Shown: positions 1-8,915, counted from the stretch's first letter. The stretch is DNA of 64,000 bases from Candidatus Dormiibacterota bacterium (GCA_019245575.1 JAFARE010000013.1:1-64000), one strand, 5' to 3'. Program-made: numbers and translations. The notes: generated from the letters alone by a model not told the origin.

Positions 1-72
1 CTGTCCCTGGAGCTTCTCGATCTCTCGCAGTTTTGCGACGATCTGCTCCACCGTATGGTGCGTCCCCGGCAT
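1..72 (-). CDS. IS3-family transposase OrfA, N-terminal 24 codons (cut by window edge)
   Basis: Reading the minus strand from the ATG at 72, the visible residues begin MPGTHHTVEQIVAKLREIEK. This matches the usual opening of IS3-type OrfA helix-turn-helix subunits, which run (H/Y)T-x-EQI-x-x-KLRE. A strong ribosome site, GGAGGTG, lies about 5 bases upstream (complement of roughly 76-82). OrfA would bind the element ends and be fused with OrfB by programmed frameshifting; OrfB is outside the window. The rest of the gene continues beyond base 1, so intactness cannot be judged. Confidence 0.75.
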   Translation of the reverse strand, partial: MPGTHHTVEQIVAKLREIEKLQGQ

Positions 73-147
73 CAATCACCTCCATCGGTCCTGACACTAG
101 TCCTGCCCACAACATTTGGAATGGACCGATTTAAGGGGGGCCGCACA
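73..147 (-). mobile_element. Possible terminal non-coding end of the IS3-type element
   Basis: The leader upstream of the OrfA-like start ends, read on the minus strand, with TGTGCGGCCCCCC near 147. IS3-family ends normally begin with TG, so 147 is a plausible outer boundary. The other end and the target duplication lie outside the window, so this is inference from one end only. Confidence 0.3.
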
Positions 148-230
148 CTAGGATTTCCATATGAACAGCGCTGGCGGTGTGTGCCCTCCGTGAGCGACAG
201 CGGCGGCGACCCGAGACGAGGGCCTTCTCG

Positions 231-824
231 ATGAGACGCCGGCCATTTGCCCCAGTTCCGCGCGGAGCAGTCCGCTACTTCGGACCCGGGACGGCTGTGA
301 CGTCGCCGCAGCGCGGCGACTTCATCCTTACACATGGCCAGGGCGTCTTTAGCGCGCTCATACGGTCCGGCCAGAGCTTGCGCATTCATGGCGACGATCG
401 CCAGTTCACGTATTGGAATCATGCAGCGATGATCGTCGACGCTGAGCATATCGTCGAGGCGCTCGGGTCGGGGGTTACCAGGAGCAGGCTTGATAAGTAC
501 AAACCCAAGGAGTACTTCCTTGTTGAACTTGGGGAATCGGCGCATCCGGTTGATCGGGAGCAGGCCGTAGCCTTCGCTCTGCAGTGCGTCGGTCAGCCAT
601 ACGATTGGTTAACGATCGTGAGTATCGCGTGCTCGCTGATCACTGGCACGAAACTGAGTTTTGGATATGAGGGCGAATACATCTGCTCCGGACTCGTCGC
701 CAGGTCACTAGAGCGGACGAACGCAATCTTCAATCGCGATCCGGAGCACATCATGCCGGCGGATTTGGCCAAGTACTACGGAGTTGATGCGCGGACTCGG
801 GCAGCGGCCGTGGCTACGGCGTAG
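231..824 (+). CDS. Permuted NlpC/P60 (YiiX/YebB-like) papain-fold protein
   Basis: A 197-residue protein if it starts at ATG 231, which has GAGGG about 8 bases upstream; an in-frame GTG at 177 would add 18 residues with no good ribosome site. It carries RGDF near residue 29, a histidine in YWNHAAMIVD (about residue 64) and a cysteine in YICSGLVA (about 152). His before Cys is the circularly permuted order of the YiiX-type NlpC/P60 superfamily, whose members are cysteine hydrolases or acyltransferases acting on peptidoglycan or lipids. No signal peptide is evident. It sits between the transposase end and the Rhs locus, and its codon use is less GC-rich than the rest of the window, consistent with an accessory gene. 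The enzymatic role is inferred from the motifs. Confidence 0.6.
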   Translation: MRRRPFAPVPRGAVRYFGPGTAVTSPQRGDFILTHGQGVFSALIRSGQSLRIHGDDRQFTYWNHAAMIVDAEHIVEALGSGVTRSRLDKYKPKEYFLVELGESAHPVDREQAVAFALQCVGQPYDWLTIVSIACSLITGTKLSFGYEGEYICSGLVARSLERTNAIFNRDPEHIMPADLAKYYGVDARTRAAAVATA

Positions 825-1228
825 GTAGCCGCATCATGGCCGCGCGCCCGAACTTGCGAGGCCATCGCCTATGAACCTAGTCCAAGACGCTAGCGAGGCA
901 TAAGTCTCAACCTGCGGCCATCCCGGGCTCACTGCTCGGAAAGGTGGCTCTAAGTAGAGTTTCCTCTGCGTTCGCAGCAGAACCTCGGGGCGGCGCGCCG
1001 ATATGGCTCGCTGTTCGAGCACCGTCACCGACAAGGGAGAGCGGCCATACAGTGGTGGTCGAGCCGGCACAGCAGCATCGCCGTGGCCGTCAGCAATGCG
1101 CCTGGCCGGCGCCGCCGGGACGGTTCGACCTCTCTCAGTCGATTCCCGTGGTTGAACCGCCTACAGACTGTCATTCTGACAGCGTATTGAGGCGAGGAAA
1201 GGGTCATGCCCCAACCACGCGCGCTGCA
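825..1228. other. Non-coding stretch between NlpC-like gene and immunity gene
   Basis: About 400 bases without a convincing gene; the open frames here have no ribosome sites and resemble no family I know. It contains a perfect 6-bp hairpin with a 3-base loop (CTGTCA-TTC-TGACAG, 1178-1192) just beyond the 3' end of the minus-strand immunity gene. There is no T-tract, so it is only a weak terminator candidate. Confidence 0.5.
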
Positions 1229-1615
1229 CTAGTCGACGTGACTCGCCTCCTGCTCAAAGATGTTGAGTGCGGCCGGATCCCGCTCGATCAAGCGATCGAT
1301 GTGGTCACCGCTCAATAACTGGTCGTAACCCCACCTTGCGCGCCAGCCCCCTGCGGCGGCTGGCGCGAATAACGCAAACTGCCAATGAGCAGGCAACGGC
1401 TGCGGAGCGATCTCAAACAAGTCGACAGGCAGCCAATTTGGCTTGCCGGTTTCGTCGCGAACCAGGACTACCAGTCCGTTCCGGAACACCCCCATTCCGA
1501 ACACGCGGTACTGCTTGCCTACTCTGACATCGAAGGCTGTGTCACGGGTGAAAAATAGTCCAATGTTGGACGATTGCAGATCTTCGCCCTGGTTGTGGCG
1601 GCACATTGCAATCAC
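1229..1615 (-). CDS. Probable immunity protein paired with the Rhs toxin
   Basis: About 125-128 residues. A GTG at 1615 overlaps the TGA of the Rhs gene (GTGA), and an ATG at 1606 is the alternative start; either gives translational coupling. The core reads LFFTRDTAFDVRVGKQY, then VFGMGVFRNG and LPVDLFEI, ending in a charged helix containing RLIERDPAALNIF. I recall similar small acidic proteins encoded directly after Rhs/YD toxin genes, but I cannot give a family number. Position, size and coupling argue that it binds and neutralises the toxin domain at the end of the upstream gene. There is no signal peptide or membrane segment, so it should act in the cytoplasm. Confidence 0.6.
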   Translation of the reverse strand: MIAMCRHNQGEDLQSSNIGLFFTRDTAFDVRVGKQYRVFGMGVFRNGLVVLVRDETGKPNWLPVDLFEIAPQPLPAHWQFALFAPAAAGGWRARWGYDQLLSGDHIDRLIERDPAALNIFEQEASHVD

Positions 1616-4600
1616 TGGCCCGCACCTGCGAACTTGAAGTCGGCGACCGCACCGGTACTTGTGTTGTACACGTAGTGAATCTCGATTCCATTGATGTTCT
1701 GAGCCATCTTCACCCACCCGTCCGAGGCCGGCCATTCTGGATCCGACATCTCGAGGGGTAGCTGTCTGCCAGCCGCTGGGTTTGCTACCGCTTGCTCCAT
1801 GGCAAGCTGTTCCCGGAGGTTCGAGGCATCGATGCGCCCGGTTGACTCGCGGACTGACGCTTGCGCACTCGCCTCAGCACAGGTTTCAGCAGCTGTCGCG
1901 TCAAAATAGGCCGCGGCTTGAGCGCCTTCTTCCTCGGTCTCCGCTGCCTGTATTCGACCCTGGCCTACCGCCTCCCTGGTATCGACAACCTCGTTAATTT
2001 GCACCTCGCCTGGAAATGGCTCCGGCGGCAACGCGGCGAGATTCACCCCCGGCTCGTCACCAACCGGACCCAGTTGATTCAAGTCGCCTTGCTCACCCCC
2101 CAATCCAGCTGGGTCGATAGTGCTAAGCGGATTGCCGACGGCGTACCCATACGGGCTGCGCGTTTGTGCCACCAGTGGATCGCGGGAGAGGAACTGTCCT
2201 GTGGCCGGCTCGTAGTACCGCGCTTGCAGGTAGTACAAGCCAGTCTCGGTATCGCGGTACTCGCCGGTAAAAAGGAACGGCTGATTCGACAAGGACCCTG
2301 TTGATGAAAGTATGTTCCCGTAGGGGTCGAAGGTATAACTGCCGCTGACAGCGCCGCTGCTGTTGAGGACGATGCGCATCGATCCGATCTGATCATGCTC
2401 GTACCACGATGTGGATGAGCCGGCGATCTGCTCGAGCGCTAGTCCGCCGGGGCCAAAGACATAGTCAGTCGAACCGTCGACCAAAAGCGTCGGCAGACTC
2501 CCGGAGAGGTCCCACGCGAAGCCTTCCTTGGCTGCGGGCGCGGCGCAGCTACCGCTCGTTACCTTTGCCATCCTCAGACCGTCACCGTTGTAGCAGTACA
2601 GGGTGTCGCTGGTCTGCACGTTTCCGTTACAGGACGCTCCCGAGGACGTCGAGCCGGCCCAGCAGAGCTGGTTGGCCTGGGTGTAGCCATACCTCGTGGT
2701 CGACGAGCCGCTGGACCAGCTGGTTCGGTTGCCCCGGGTGTCGTACTGGTAGGTGCTCGCGCCGCTGGCCGTCAGCTCGTCGGCGGCGTTGAAGGTTTGC
2801 GTGGTGCTGCCCATGGTGGTCAGGTTATCCGCCGCGTCATAGGCGAACTGCTGCGCCCCGCCGGGCGGGCTTGCGCAGGCGCCCGTGTTGCTGGAGCCGG
2901 CGTAGCAGACCTGGTTCAGCGGCGAGTACTGGTAACTGCCCTGCCCCGAGATCGCCGAGCTGTCCGACGTCACCTGCCCGTTGCCGTCGCGCGAGTACGT
3001 GGCGGTGAAGAGTGACGTGGTTCCCTGAACGTCGCTGATGCCGGTCATCTGGTCCGCATTGTTGAAGCTGAACGTGTCCACCACCGCGGTCCCGGTGGTG
3101 GGCAGCGTCTCGGTCTGCAGGTTGGAGTTCGGATCGTAGGCGAAGGTCGTTTGCGCCCCGTTCCAGTCCTGCACCGTGGTCCAGCGGCCCGCGTTGTCGT
3201 AACCACGGGTCACCGACCCGATCGAGCCTGGATAGGTGATCTTGGTCACCTCATCGCGCAGGTTGTACTGGTAGCCGACTGTGCCGTTGTTGCCCTCGAC
3301 CACGGAGGTGAGCCGCCCCAGCGAGTCGTAGGTCGAGGTCCAGTTGCCGCTGCCGTCGCTCATTGCGACACGCCGTCCGTTGCCGTCGTATCGGAGACCG
3401 GACACGTTGGGCGTGTCTCCGTCGGAGTAGGTGATCCCGGAGAGTTGGTTGGCCGCGTCATACGAGTACGTCGTGCAGTGCGAGATGGTTCCTGAGCAGC
3501 TGCCGCCGGGATCCTGCTTGCTCAGCACGTTGCCGACGCCGTCGTAGGCATAGGTCGTGACCTGGTTGATGTGCGGGCTCGAGCCCGGATCCACCGTCAC
3601 CGTCACCTGCTGCCCCAGGCTGTTGTAGGTGTAGCTCTGGATGGTGTTGCCGTTGCCATCGATCTGGTCCTGAATCGCACCGTCCGCCGTGTAATCGGTC
3701 TTGACCGTCGTGTGGCCAGCGTCGGCACGATGAGTGACAGTCAGCTCGTTGGCGTTGTCGAAGTCATACGTCGTGGTGTTGCCGTTGCCGTCGGTAAACT
3801 GGATCACGTTGTTGTCCGGGTCGTAGACCCGCGTCGTCGCGTGGCCTAAGGGGTCGGTCACCACGGTCGGCAGGCCCCAGAAGTTGATGTTCCCCGAGCC
3901 GTCCGCGTAGCTGTAGGTCGTGGTGAACTGCGCCGGGGTGCAAGGGCTGGTGCAGACGGTGGGGTCTCCCTTGGGTGAGATGGTGGTCAGCGTCCAGCCG
4001 TCGGCGTTGAACGTGCTCGACGCCTTGTCGCCCAGCGGATCGCTGGTCGATGTCCTGTCCCCGTAGGCGTCGTAACCGTAGGACCAGGTCTTGCCGTCGC
4101 CGTCGACCATGGCGGTCACGTCACCGGGATGGCTTGAGTTGGTGTGCTGGTACTGGATGACCTGGTTGACCGCCGGGTTCGACCCGACCAGCGGCGTCGA
4201 AATCTGAGACAGCGTGCGGTGCGTCGAGTCGTACGCATAGGTCGTGGTGACGCTATTGCCGTCGGTGCTGGTGGTCGGCTGGTTGAACCTGGCGTCGGCC
4301 CCGCCATTGCCGGAGTAGGTGAACGACCTGGCGCGTCCCAGGGCATCCGCAGACGCCAGTGGGTTGCCGTACGAGTCGTAGGCCGCCAGGCTTGCGTTGC
4401 CGTCGGCGTCGATGGTGGTGGTTGCCCCTGCCGAGGCGCGATCGTACGCGTAGCTGGTGGTGGCCGCCGCTCCCGTGCCGTAGCCGAGTGTCTTCTGCAC
4501 CAGCTCCCCGTAGGCGAAGACGTAGAGCTGCTGGTTCCCGACCGGGTCGACAACTTTCACCTGGGAGACCGTTCCAGCCGTCAGCGTGTACGTGTAGGTG

Positions 4601-7600
4601 GTGCTGCGGTTGAGCCCGCTGGGATCCACGGTTTGGCTGAGCGTGTGTCCCGACGAGTCGTATGTCTGTGTGACCACGATGCCGCGCGGGTCTCGCATGC
4701 TGGCCAGGCCGTGCACCCAGGTTGTTTCGTCATACTGGAAGTGCTCGTTGCGATCGTTGGCGCCGTTGACGCGCCAGTCGATATCGGTCAACTCGTTGCT
4801 GCCGTTGTAGGTCAACGAGACAGTGCGGGTGACCGCAGCTGGGCTTGTGACGTTGCTGTCGGTGATGGAGCTGATGTGACCGCTGCTCCAGGCGATGGCC
4901 AGCGAGCGGCCATCCGAGTGTGTGACGGACGTCACCTGTCCGCCGGTGTATCCGAAGGTGAGACTGTCTCCTGTCAGGTCCGATGCCGACGTGATGTGCC
5001 CGGCGCTATTGAACTTGAACGTGTCGCTGTTGTTGCGCACGAACGCCCAGGTCCCGTCGCCGTTATGGGTCAAATTCGCTTGGGTGCGCGGCGCTAACGG
5101 CTGCAGCGAGCTGCTCCAGAACTGGGCGAGTGCGCCATCCTCCTGGGTCACGCTAGTCACGCCTGTAGAGGCGTTCGCTGCGACCGACATGAAGAGCGGC
5201 GACCACCAGCCGTAGCCGAGGCCGGCGTCGGTGCCGGCGTTCAGGTCGTTGTACGTCTGCGTGACCGCCAGCGGATAGCCACGAGCCGGGATGGAGACGT
5301 CCGTGAACGTCTGAGAGAACTCACCTGAATTGAGCGTGATCGGGTCGCCGCTGTACGCGATCGTCCCACCTCCCCGCAGGGCCTGGCACATGAAACAACC
5401 GTGCATCTCGCCAGGCGTAAGTGGCCCACCCAGCGGAGGGAAATCGGTACCGTTACGCAGCACGCGAACGTTGCCCGGCCCCGACTGGAAGTTCGTGAGG
5501 GCGATGTCGGCACCAGGGTGGTTGGTGGTATCGCCGACTGAGCCACTGAGCTGACCCACGGCCACCTCGCGCGGCTCGAAGCCGCTGACGGGAATGAGCA
5601 CCGGAGCGTTGACCGTCCCATCGCCTCGATTGAGGTAAACGGAGATGCCCCCATTGCCGCCGCTCAGCTGATCCGCGGTGACGATGTCGGTGAGTCCGTC
5701 TCCATTCATGTCGGCGAGGGCCAGAGCAACATCCGAACCGCCGCCGATATTGGCGTCGGGGAAGAAGCTCGGCGCCGCGAACCCGGTGGCCGTCCCAGCC
5801 AGGATTTCGACACCCGCCTGTCCGTTCTGATTGCGGTCCATCACCACGATGTCAGGGCGGCCGTCACCGTTGAGATCGGCCACGGCGACGGACTGGGTGG
5901 CGCCAGGGTTGCCCGGGGCGTTGATGGAATAGCTGGGATACGGATTCTGCTGCGTGGCGACTGGAAAGGTGCCATCGCCGTTGTTGAGGATCCATTTGAC
6001 ACTGCCGACGTCCGATCCGCCCGACGTGTTGTCGTCGACGAAAACGACGTCTGGCCGGCCATCGCCGTTCAGGTCCGCGAGCGAGAGTCCTGCGGCGTTG
6101 TAGCCGCAGCCAAGGCACACGTCACCGATGGAGTACTGCACCGGAGCGGCGAAGTTGCCGCCCCCGGTATTCATCAGGACATCGAAGGCTGTGCCGTTCG
6201 GGTATTGAGTCACGTTCGCGCCCACAATGATGTCGAGCCGACCGTTCCCATTAAGATCGCCAAGCGCGACCAAGCTGGCATTCTGGTTGGACAAACTAGC
6301 GACTACACGCGGTGCCTGGAAGGTGCCATCGCCATTGCCCAGCATGACCTGCACCGATCCGGTGTTGTTCACCAAGACCACGTCGAGGTGGCCGTCGCCA
6401 TCGATATCCCCGACTGCGATGTGCGATGGGCTGCCAGCCCCGTTCGAGATCACAGCCGGCTGCGCGAACGTGCCACCTAAGACACCGCCTTTGACCTGAT
6501 TGATGAGGGTCGAGATGCTGCCGGCTGAGCTGTTGGCCGTGACGATGTCGTTGAACTGGTTGCCATTGAGCTGCGCTAGGGCAATGTCTGACGGCACCGC
6601 CCCGGCGTCATAGCTCACGCTTGGGGTGGTCACGACCGCAGGTGCGCTGTGGAGCTGGAAGGGCGGTGTAGGCACGACTGCTGGCGAGATCCCAGCTGGG
6701 CCGGTGGCATAGGCATTCGTAGCGGTAACGGCGAAGGTGTAGGAGGTGCCGTCGGTCAAGCCCGCGACTGCCGTTGAGGTGAGCACACCAGCGGCGTTGG
6801 TCCCTGTGACGGTGACCGCCAGCGAAGACTGTGCGGCGCTGCCGATGAATGGAGTCACGGCGTACTTCGAGATCGCAGTCGGTGATGTGGGCGCAGTCCA
6901 ACGGACGATCGCGCGGGCATCGGCCCCGGTGGCGCTGACCGCCGTCGGCGCCGTCGGCGGGTCCTGGGTCCGATCGATCTGACCCACCCAGCTCGAGCCG
7001 TTCCAGTACGCTTCGAAGAGGTCGCCGTTCGTGCCTTGCCAATACACGTAGGTCGAACCGCCGGTATCGACGGCCGCGCTCGGCGCCGAACCCAACGCTC
7101 CCATCCCCCGGTCGGTAGGCCCTGAGAGTGTCCCGTTGGCAGGACCTTGCGCTTCGTACAGGTCACTGCTCGACCCGCCCTTCCAGAAGACAAAGGACGT
7201 GGCTCCGCCCGTAGTCGCCACCGTCGGCTGCGACCCCAACGGGGCCATGCCGCGGTTGTATGGCCCGACCCAGCCGGCCCCGTTCCAGAAGCCCTCCCAC
7301 AGCGCGTAGTTGCTGCCGCTGCCACCCTCCCAGTACACGTAGGTAGCGCCAGTGGCGTCGATGCCCACCGCAGGCGCCGACCCCAGTGGTCCCATGCCGT
7401 GATCCGTGAGTTGGGACAGCGAGCTGTTGGCCGGTCCCTGCACCTCATACAGGTCGCCGTTCGTTCCCTCCCAGAACACGTACGCGGTCGCGGACGCGGT
7501 TACGACGACGGCGGGTTGTGAGCCAAGTGGTCCAAACCCGCGGTTGTACGGGCCCAGCCACCGAGAGCCGCTCGAATACGCCTCCCACAGGTTCCCGTCG

Positions 7601-7980
7601 CTGCCCTTCCAGTACACGTACGCGTTTCCCGAGCTATCGGTCGCCGCGGCCGGCGCCGACCCCATCGGGCCCATCCCCAGATTGATCGGGCTTCCAAGCG
7701 TCCCATTCGCCGGACCCTGCGCCTCGTACAGGTTGCCGTCGCTGCCTTCCCAGAACACGGAGGCTTGACCGCTTGAGTTGATCGTGGCCGCAGGAGGTCC
7801 GATGTTCCACGACGCCAAGGCCGGCGTCACTGGGAGCGGCTTGGGCATCGTGCGGGGCAGGACGCCGCCGCCAAGGACCGCGATCAGCAGGGCACCAACG
7901 ACAACCACCGGTGCCATGCGCCACGATTCGCGTTTCAGTGCGCGCACAACACGATAAGCGCCTTCCCGAAGCAGAGCCAT
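1612..7980 (-). CDS. Rhs/YD-repeat polymorphic toxin with propeller-lectin, FN3 and FG-GAP modules
   Basis: A 2122-residue exported protein. Residues about 1-40 form a membrane/signal segment (MAPVVVVGALLIAVLGGGVL). About 50-335 hold six repeats of the form G(S/T)(D/N)G(N/D)LYEA, typical of a PLL-like beta-propeller. About 340-435 is a fibronectin type III domain, and about 445-840 has FG-GAP/VCBS repeats with Ca-binding loops such as DLNGDGRPDIVV. About 880-930 resembles DUF6531 (SQTFTDVSIPARGYPL). About 950-1880 is YD repeats. The Rhs core DPYGN...YYLQARYYEP...SRDPL...NPLSTIDPAGL lies at about 1883-1960. The last 160 residues are a variable toxin module ending in DGWVKMAQNINGIEIHYVYN, a C-terminus I recall from other Rhs/CDI-type toxins without knowing its activity. 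ATG 7980 has GGGAG 7 bases upstream. Inferred role: contact-dependent or secreted toxin. Confidence 0.85.
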   Translation of the reverse strand: MALLREGAYRVVRALKRESWRMAPVVVVGALLIAVLGGGVLPRTMPKPLPVTPALASWNIGPPAATINSSGQASVFWEGSDGNLYEAQGPANGTLGSPINLGMGPMGSAPAAATDSSGNAYVYWKGSDGNLWEAYSSGSRWLGPYNRGFGPLGSQPAVVVTASATAYVFWEGTNGDLYEVQGPANSSLSQLTDHGMGPLGSAPAVGIDATGATYVYWEGGSGSNYALWEGFWNGAGWVGPYNRGMAPLGSQPTVATTGGATSFVFWKGGSSSDLYEAQGPANGTLSGPTDRGMGALGSAPSAAVDTGGSTYVYWQGTNGDLFEAYWNGSSWVGQIDRTQDPPTAPTAVSATGADARAIVRWTAPTSPTAISKYAVTPFIGSAAQSSLAVTVTGTNAAGVLTSTAVAGLTDGTSYTFAVTATNAYATGPAGISPAVVPTPPFQLHSAPAVVTTPSVSYDAGAVPSDIALAQLNGNQFNDIVTANSSAGSISTLINQVKGGVLGGTFAQPAVISNGAGSPSHIAVGDIDGDGHLDVVLVNNTGSVQVMLGNGDGTFQAPRVVASLSNQNASLVALGDLNGNGRLDIIVGANVTQYPNGTAFDVLMNTGGGNFAAPVQYSIGDVCLGCGYNAAGLSLADLNGDGRPDVVFVDDNTSGGSDVGSVKWILNNGDGTFPVATQQNPYPSYSINAPGNPGATQSVAVADLNGDGRPDIVVMDRNQNGQAGVEILAGTATGFAAPSFFPDANIGGGSDVALALADMNGDGLTDIVTADQLSGGNGGISVYLNRGDGTVNAPVLIPVSGFEPREVAVGQLSGSVGDTTNHPGADIALTNFQSGPGNVRVLRNGTDFPPLGGPLTPGEMHGCFMCQALRGGGTIAYSGDPITLNSGEFSQTFTDVSIPARGYPLAVTQTYNDLNAGTDAGLGYGWWSPLFMSVAANASTGVTSVTQEDGALAQFWSSSLQPLAPRTQANLTHNGDGTWAFVRNNSDTFKFNSAGHITSASDLTGDSLTFGYTGGQVTSVTHSDGRSLAIAWSSGHISSITDSNVTSPAAVTRTVSLTYNGSNELTDIDWRVNGANDRNEHFQYDETTWVHGLASMRDPRGIVVTQTYDSSGHTLSQTVDPSGLNRSTTYTYTLTAGTVSQVKVVDPVGNQQLYVFAYGELVQKTLGYGTGAAATTSYAYDRASAGATTTIDADGNASLAAYDSYGNPLASADALGRARSFTYSGNGGADARFNQPTTSTDGNSVTTTYAYDSTHRTLSQISTPLVGSNPAVNQVIQYQHTNSSHPGDVTAMVDGDGKTWSYGYDAYGDRTSTSDPLGDKASSTFNADGWTLTTISPKGDPTVCTSPCTPAQFTTTYSYADGSGNINFWGLPTVVTDPLGHATTRVYDPDNNVIQFTDGNGNTTTYDFDNANELTVTHRADAGHTTVKTDYTADGAIQDQIDGNGNTIQSYTYNSLGQQVTVTVDPGSSPHINQVTTYAYDGVGNVLSKQDPGGSCSGTISHCTTYSYDAANQLSGITYSDGDTPNVSGLRYDGNGRRVAMSDGSGNWTSTYDSLGRLTSVVEGNNGTVGYQYNLRDEVTKITYPGSIGSVTRGYDNAGRWTTVQDWNGAQTTFAYDPNSNLQTETLPTTGTAVVDTFSFNNADQMTGISDVQGTTSLFTATYSRDGNGQVTSDSSAISGQGSYQYSPLNQVCYAGSSNTGACASPPGGAQQFAYDAADNLTTMGSTTQTFNAADELTASGASTYQYDTRGNRTSWSSGSSTTRYGYTQANQLCWAGSTSSGASCNGNVQTSDTLYCYNGDGLRMAKVTSGSCAAPAAKEGFAWDLSGSLPTLLVDGSTDYVFGPGGLALEQIAGSSTSWYEHDQIGSMRIVLNSSGAVSGSYTFDPYGNILSSTGSLSNQPFLFTGEYRDTETGLYYLQARYYEPATGQFLSRDPLVAQTRSPYGYAVGNPLSTIDPAGLGGEQGDLNQLGPVGDEPGVNLAALPPEPFPGEVQINEVVDTREAVGQGRIQAAETEEEGAQAAAYFDATAAETCAEASAQASVRESTGRIDASNLREQLAMEQAVANPAAGRQLPLEMSDPEWPASDGWVKMAQNINGIEIHYVYNTSTGAVADFKFAGAGQ

Positions 7981-8041
7981 CCGAAGTCTCCCGCCTAGTT
8001 TCCTCAGAGCCGAGGAGGAGCCTACGATCGGATCGCCGCCC

Positions 8042-8218
8042 TCACAAGAAAAGAACTGTTGATGTCGATTCAGCCGTGTGAAGATGCGACCCGACTCGCG
8101 CGTGATCGCGTTCCATGGCGTCCGCCAAATACGACGAGCGGTGTGTCATCAGATAGGCGGCGCCAGCGCGCGCCCGGTCCTCGATCCACTTAGCGGCGGC
8201 CGCACGGGTCTCGTACAT
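8042..8218 (-). CDS. Possible small protein, 58 aa, unknown
   Basis: Frame from ATG 8218 to TGA 8042, beginning MYETRAAAAKWIEDRARAGA and containing AYLMTHRSSYLADAMERDHA. The composition looks like a soluble helical protein rather than a random frame, but the ribosome site is weak (AGAAGATG). It lies 61 bases upstream of the Rhs gene on the same strand. It could be a genuine small gene or the remnant of a longer one; no family is recognised. Confidence 0.25.
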   Translation of the reverse strand: MYETRAAAAKWIEDRARAGAAYLMTHRSSYLADAMERDHARVGSHLHTAESTSTVLFL

Positions 8219-8285
8219 ACATCATCTTCTGCGCTCGTCCTGGTCCGTCCGCCTACGGGCGAGCACGTTTCAGTTGCGTGAAGCG

Positions 8286-8314
8286 TTGACACATAGCCGC
8301 CATTCGCTTACGCT
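8286..8314 (+). promoter_or_regulatory. Sigma-70-type promoter facing the tRNA-like remnant
   Basis: TTGACA at 8286-8291, a 17-base spacer and TACGCT at 8309-8314. This is close to consensus and unusually good for this GC-rich sequence. Predicted transcription from about 8321 would run through the tRNA-like segment. It may be what is left of a tRNA promoter. Confidence 0.45.
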
Positions 8315-8405
8315 GCACCACGTTTCGGCCCTCAATCGAATTCAAAATGGAGAGTCGACGAGCGCAATCGGAAGCACGAAATGCTGAGCCACATTGGTAA
8401 GGCGT

Positions 8406-8434
8406 AGGTCGACGGTTCAATCCCGTCCTTGGGC
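8406..8434 (+). repeat. tRNA-Thr(GGT)-like 3' half, copy 1 of direct repeat
   Basis: Twenty-nine bases that match 11262-11290 at 28 positions (A8412 versus G). It folds as a T-arm, GACGG-TTCAATC-CCGTC, with an intact 5-bp stem, followed by CTTGGGC as a 7-base acceptor strand. Just upstream TTGGTAA (8394-8400) reads as an anticodon loop with GGT. The anticodon stem does not pair and no matching 5' acceptor strand (GCCCAAG) is found at the right distance, so this is a remnant or attachment-site half rather than a working tRNA. Confidence 0.6.
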
Positions 8435-8570
8435 TCGGCCTGTGGATAACCCAGGTTTCGAGTTCAGGAAGCAGCTCTGATCGCGCCCGTTCCTCCCCGT
8501 CCGAACCCGGTTCAGGGCCTCCGCGCTTCGGAGGGCGTCGCCGTGGCGATGCGTCCGGAGATCCTTCGCA

Positions 8571-8915
8571 TTAGCGCTCTGACCGCCCCTTCTCGACGAG
8601 CGGCCACACCTCGACAACACCGTGGGCCACTGCGCACGGGGTATGAGAGACGAGTTCGATCGCCTCCTCCAAGTCGGCGGCCTCGATGATGGCGAAGCCG
8701 GCGACGGGAAGCGACGCTGTCATGAAGGGTCCGGACTTGGTCTCGACGCCACGCCCCTCGGTATTGCGCACCTGGCGGGGAGTCCCAGCGGCGCCGATTT
8801 CGGCGCCTCTCGATCGCAAACGGGCGTCATGCGCATGCGCCGCGTCGCGAAGAGCCGAATCGATACGCTCGTAGCCGGCGCGGTCGCCGTATCCAATCGT
8901 TACAAATTTCGCCAT
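8571..8915 (-). CDS. YCII-related domain protein
   Basis: A 114-residue single-domain protein. It has the dimeric alpha-beta barrel pattern of YCII/DGPF proteins: an N-terminal strand (FVTIGY), a helix with HAHDARLRSRGAEIG, a GPFMTASLPVAGFAIIEA strand-turn-strand and the helix DLEEAIELV. The conserved His is in HAHD. Relatives are small cytoplasmic proteins of mostly unknown function, often near ECF sigma genes, and some are suspected enzymes. No such sigma gene is adjacent here. The gene lies just inside the left tRNA-like repeat. Confidence 0.75.
   Translation of the reverse strand: MAKFVTIGYGDRAGYERIDSALRDAAHAHDARLRSRGAEIGAAGTPRQVRNTEGRGVETKSGPFMTASLPVAGFAIIEAADLEEAIELVSHTPCAVAHGVVEVWPLVEKGRSER

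Larger units (their letters stand above)
7981..8570. other. 590-bp intergenic region: promoter, small ORF and tRNA-like remnant
   Basis: On the minus strand before the Rhs gene, TTGTGA-N17-TAGGCT gives a plausible promoter. A 58-codon frame (8042-8218, minus) is listed separately. On the plus strand TTGACA-N17-TACGCT (8286-8314) precedes a tRNA-like 3' half ending near 8434. Beyond 8435 I see nothing recognisable before the YCII gene's 3' end. Confidence 0.5.

Noticed and set aside
944..1318. 124-codon plus frame in the 825-1228 gap
   Set aside because: Its only protein-like part overlaps the immunity gene antisense; no ribosome site.
8329..8434. Intact tRNA gene at the left tRNA-like repeat
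   Set aside because: T-arm and acceptor 3' strand are good, but the anticodon stem does not pair and the nearest GCCC that could pair with the acceptor is about 100 bases upstream.
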